NCBI GenBank assembly: GCA_002506015.1
Contig: DAWR01000181.1
Coordinates: 1 to 6,125 of the forward strand
Direction: 5' to 3'
Length of the DNA stretch: 6,125 bases
Source of the DNA: Candidatus Methanogasteraceae archaeon UBA261
GTDB taxonomy: Archaea; Halobacteriota; Methanosarcinia; Methanosarcinales; Methanogasteraceae
Part shown: positions 6,119 to 6,125 of the stretch, one piece after another
Layout: the number at the start of each line of letters is the position of its first letter
Position numbering within the stretch: position 1 is the first letter of the stretch
Notes under the pieces: generated by a model
Seen by the model: only the letters and a program-made list of their open reading frames with translations
Told to the model about the DNA's origin: nothing
Databases searched by the model: none
Position numbers and translations under genes: made by a program

Positions 6119-6125
6119 ATGGCTG
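6119..6125 (+). CDS. Probable start of the next gene (cut by the window end)
   Basis: ATG at 6119-6121 is followed by GCT and one further base. It lies 36 nt after promoter box copy 2 and about 20 nt after the expected transcription start, and GTGAAG directly precedes it. Nothing about the product can be read from seven bases. The call rests only on the promoter geometry, and by the shared box the gene may be co-regulated with the T2SF platform gene. Confidence 0.3.

Noticed and set aside
1..6125. tRNA, rRNA, CRISPR array, insertion sequence or integrase remains
   Set aside because: No cloverleaf-like segment, regularly spaced repeats, transposase motifs or terminal inverted repeats were seen.

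Overview
The window reads as euryarchaeal chromosome, most likely from the methanogen/ANME-like part of the tree (Methanosarcinales, Syntrophoarchaeia or Methanophagales type). The evidence is: a C-terminal dockerin type I repeat, a two-module archaeal FlaJ/TadC-type membrane protein, a molybdate/tungstate importer ATPase of the ModC/WtpC type, TATA-like boxes ahead of transcription units, and T-rich probable terminators. The taxonomic call is an inference from gene type, not a database result. All supported genes lie on the + strand.

Layout: (1) positions 2-115 are the last 37 codons of a dockerin-ending, presumably secreted protein, closed by a strong hairpin plus T-run terminator at 130-163. 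(2) 164-379 is non-coding and holds a likely BRE/TATA promoter for the next gene. (3) 380-1222 encodes an inner-membrane permease of the ModB/WtpB family. (4) 1223-1337 has a T-rich tract followed by a TATA box, so transcription probably restarts here. (5) 1338-2660 encodes a HemN/HemW/HutW-like radical SAM protein, followed after 19 nt by (6) 2680-3723, the matching ABC ATPase with a C-terminal TOBE-like region. (7) 3724-3905 is a regulatory stretch with a conspicuous promoter box. (8) 3906-5861 encodes a large two-module T2SF-domain (FlaJ/TadC-like) platform protein. (9) 5862-6118 is non-coding. It ends with a second copy of the promoter box seen before the T2SF gene, followed by what is probably the ATG of the next gene at 6119.

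Function: the permease and ATPase should form an oxyanion (molybdate or tungstate) importer. Its substrate-binding protein is not in the window. A radical SAM gene of the HemN superfamily sits between the two transporter genes and is co-transcribed with the ATPase, which is an unusual arrangement and a main point of interest. The second is the shared box (22 of 25 positions identical, then an identical AAAACCAC at the TATA position) at 3743-3782 and 6042-6082. It suggests that the T2SF platform gene and the gene starting just beyond the window are controlled by one regulator, possibly as parts of one pilus or secretion machine.
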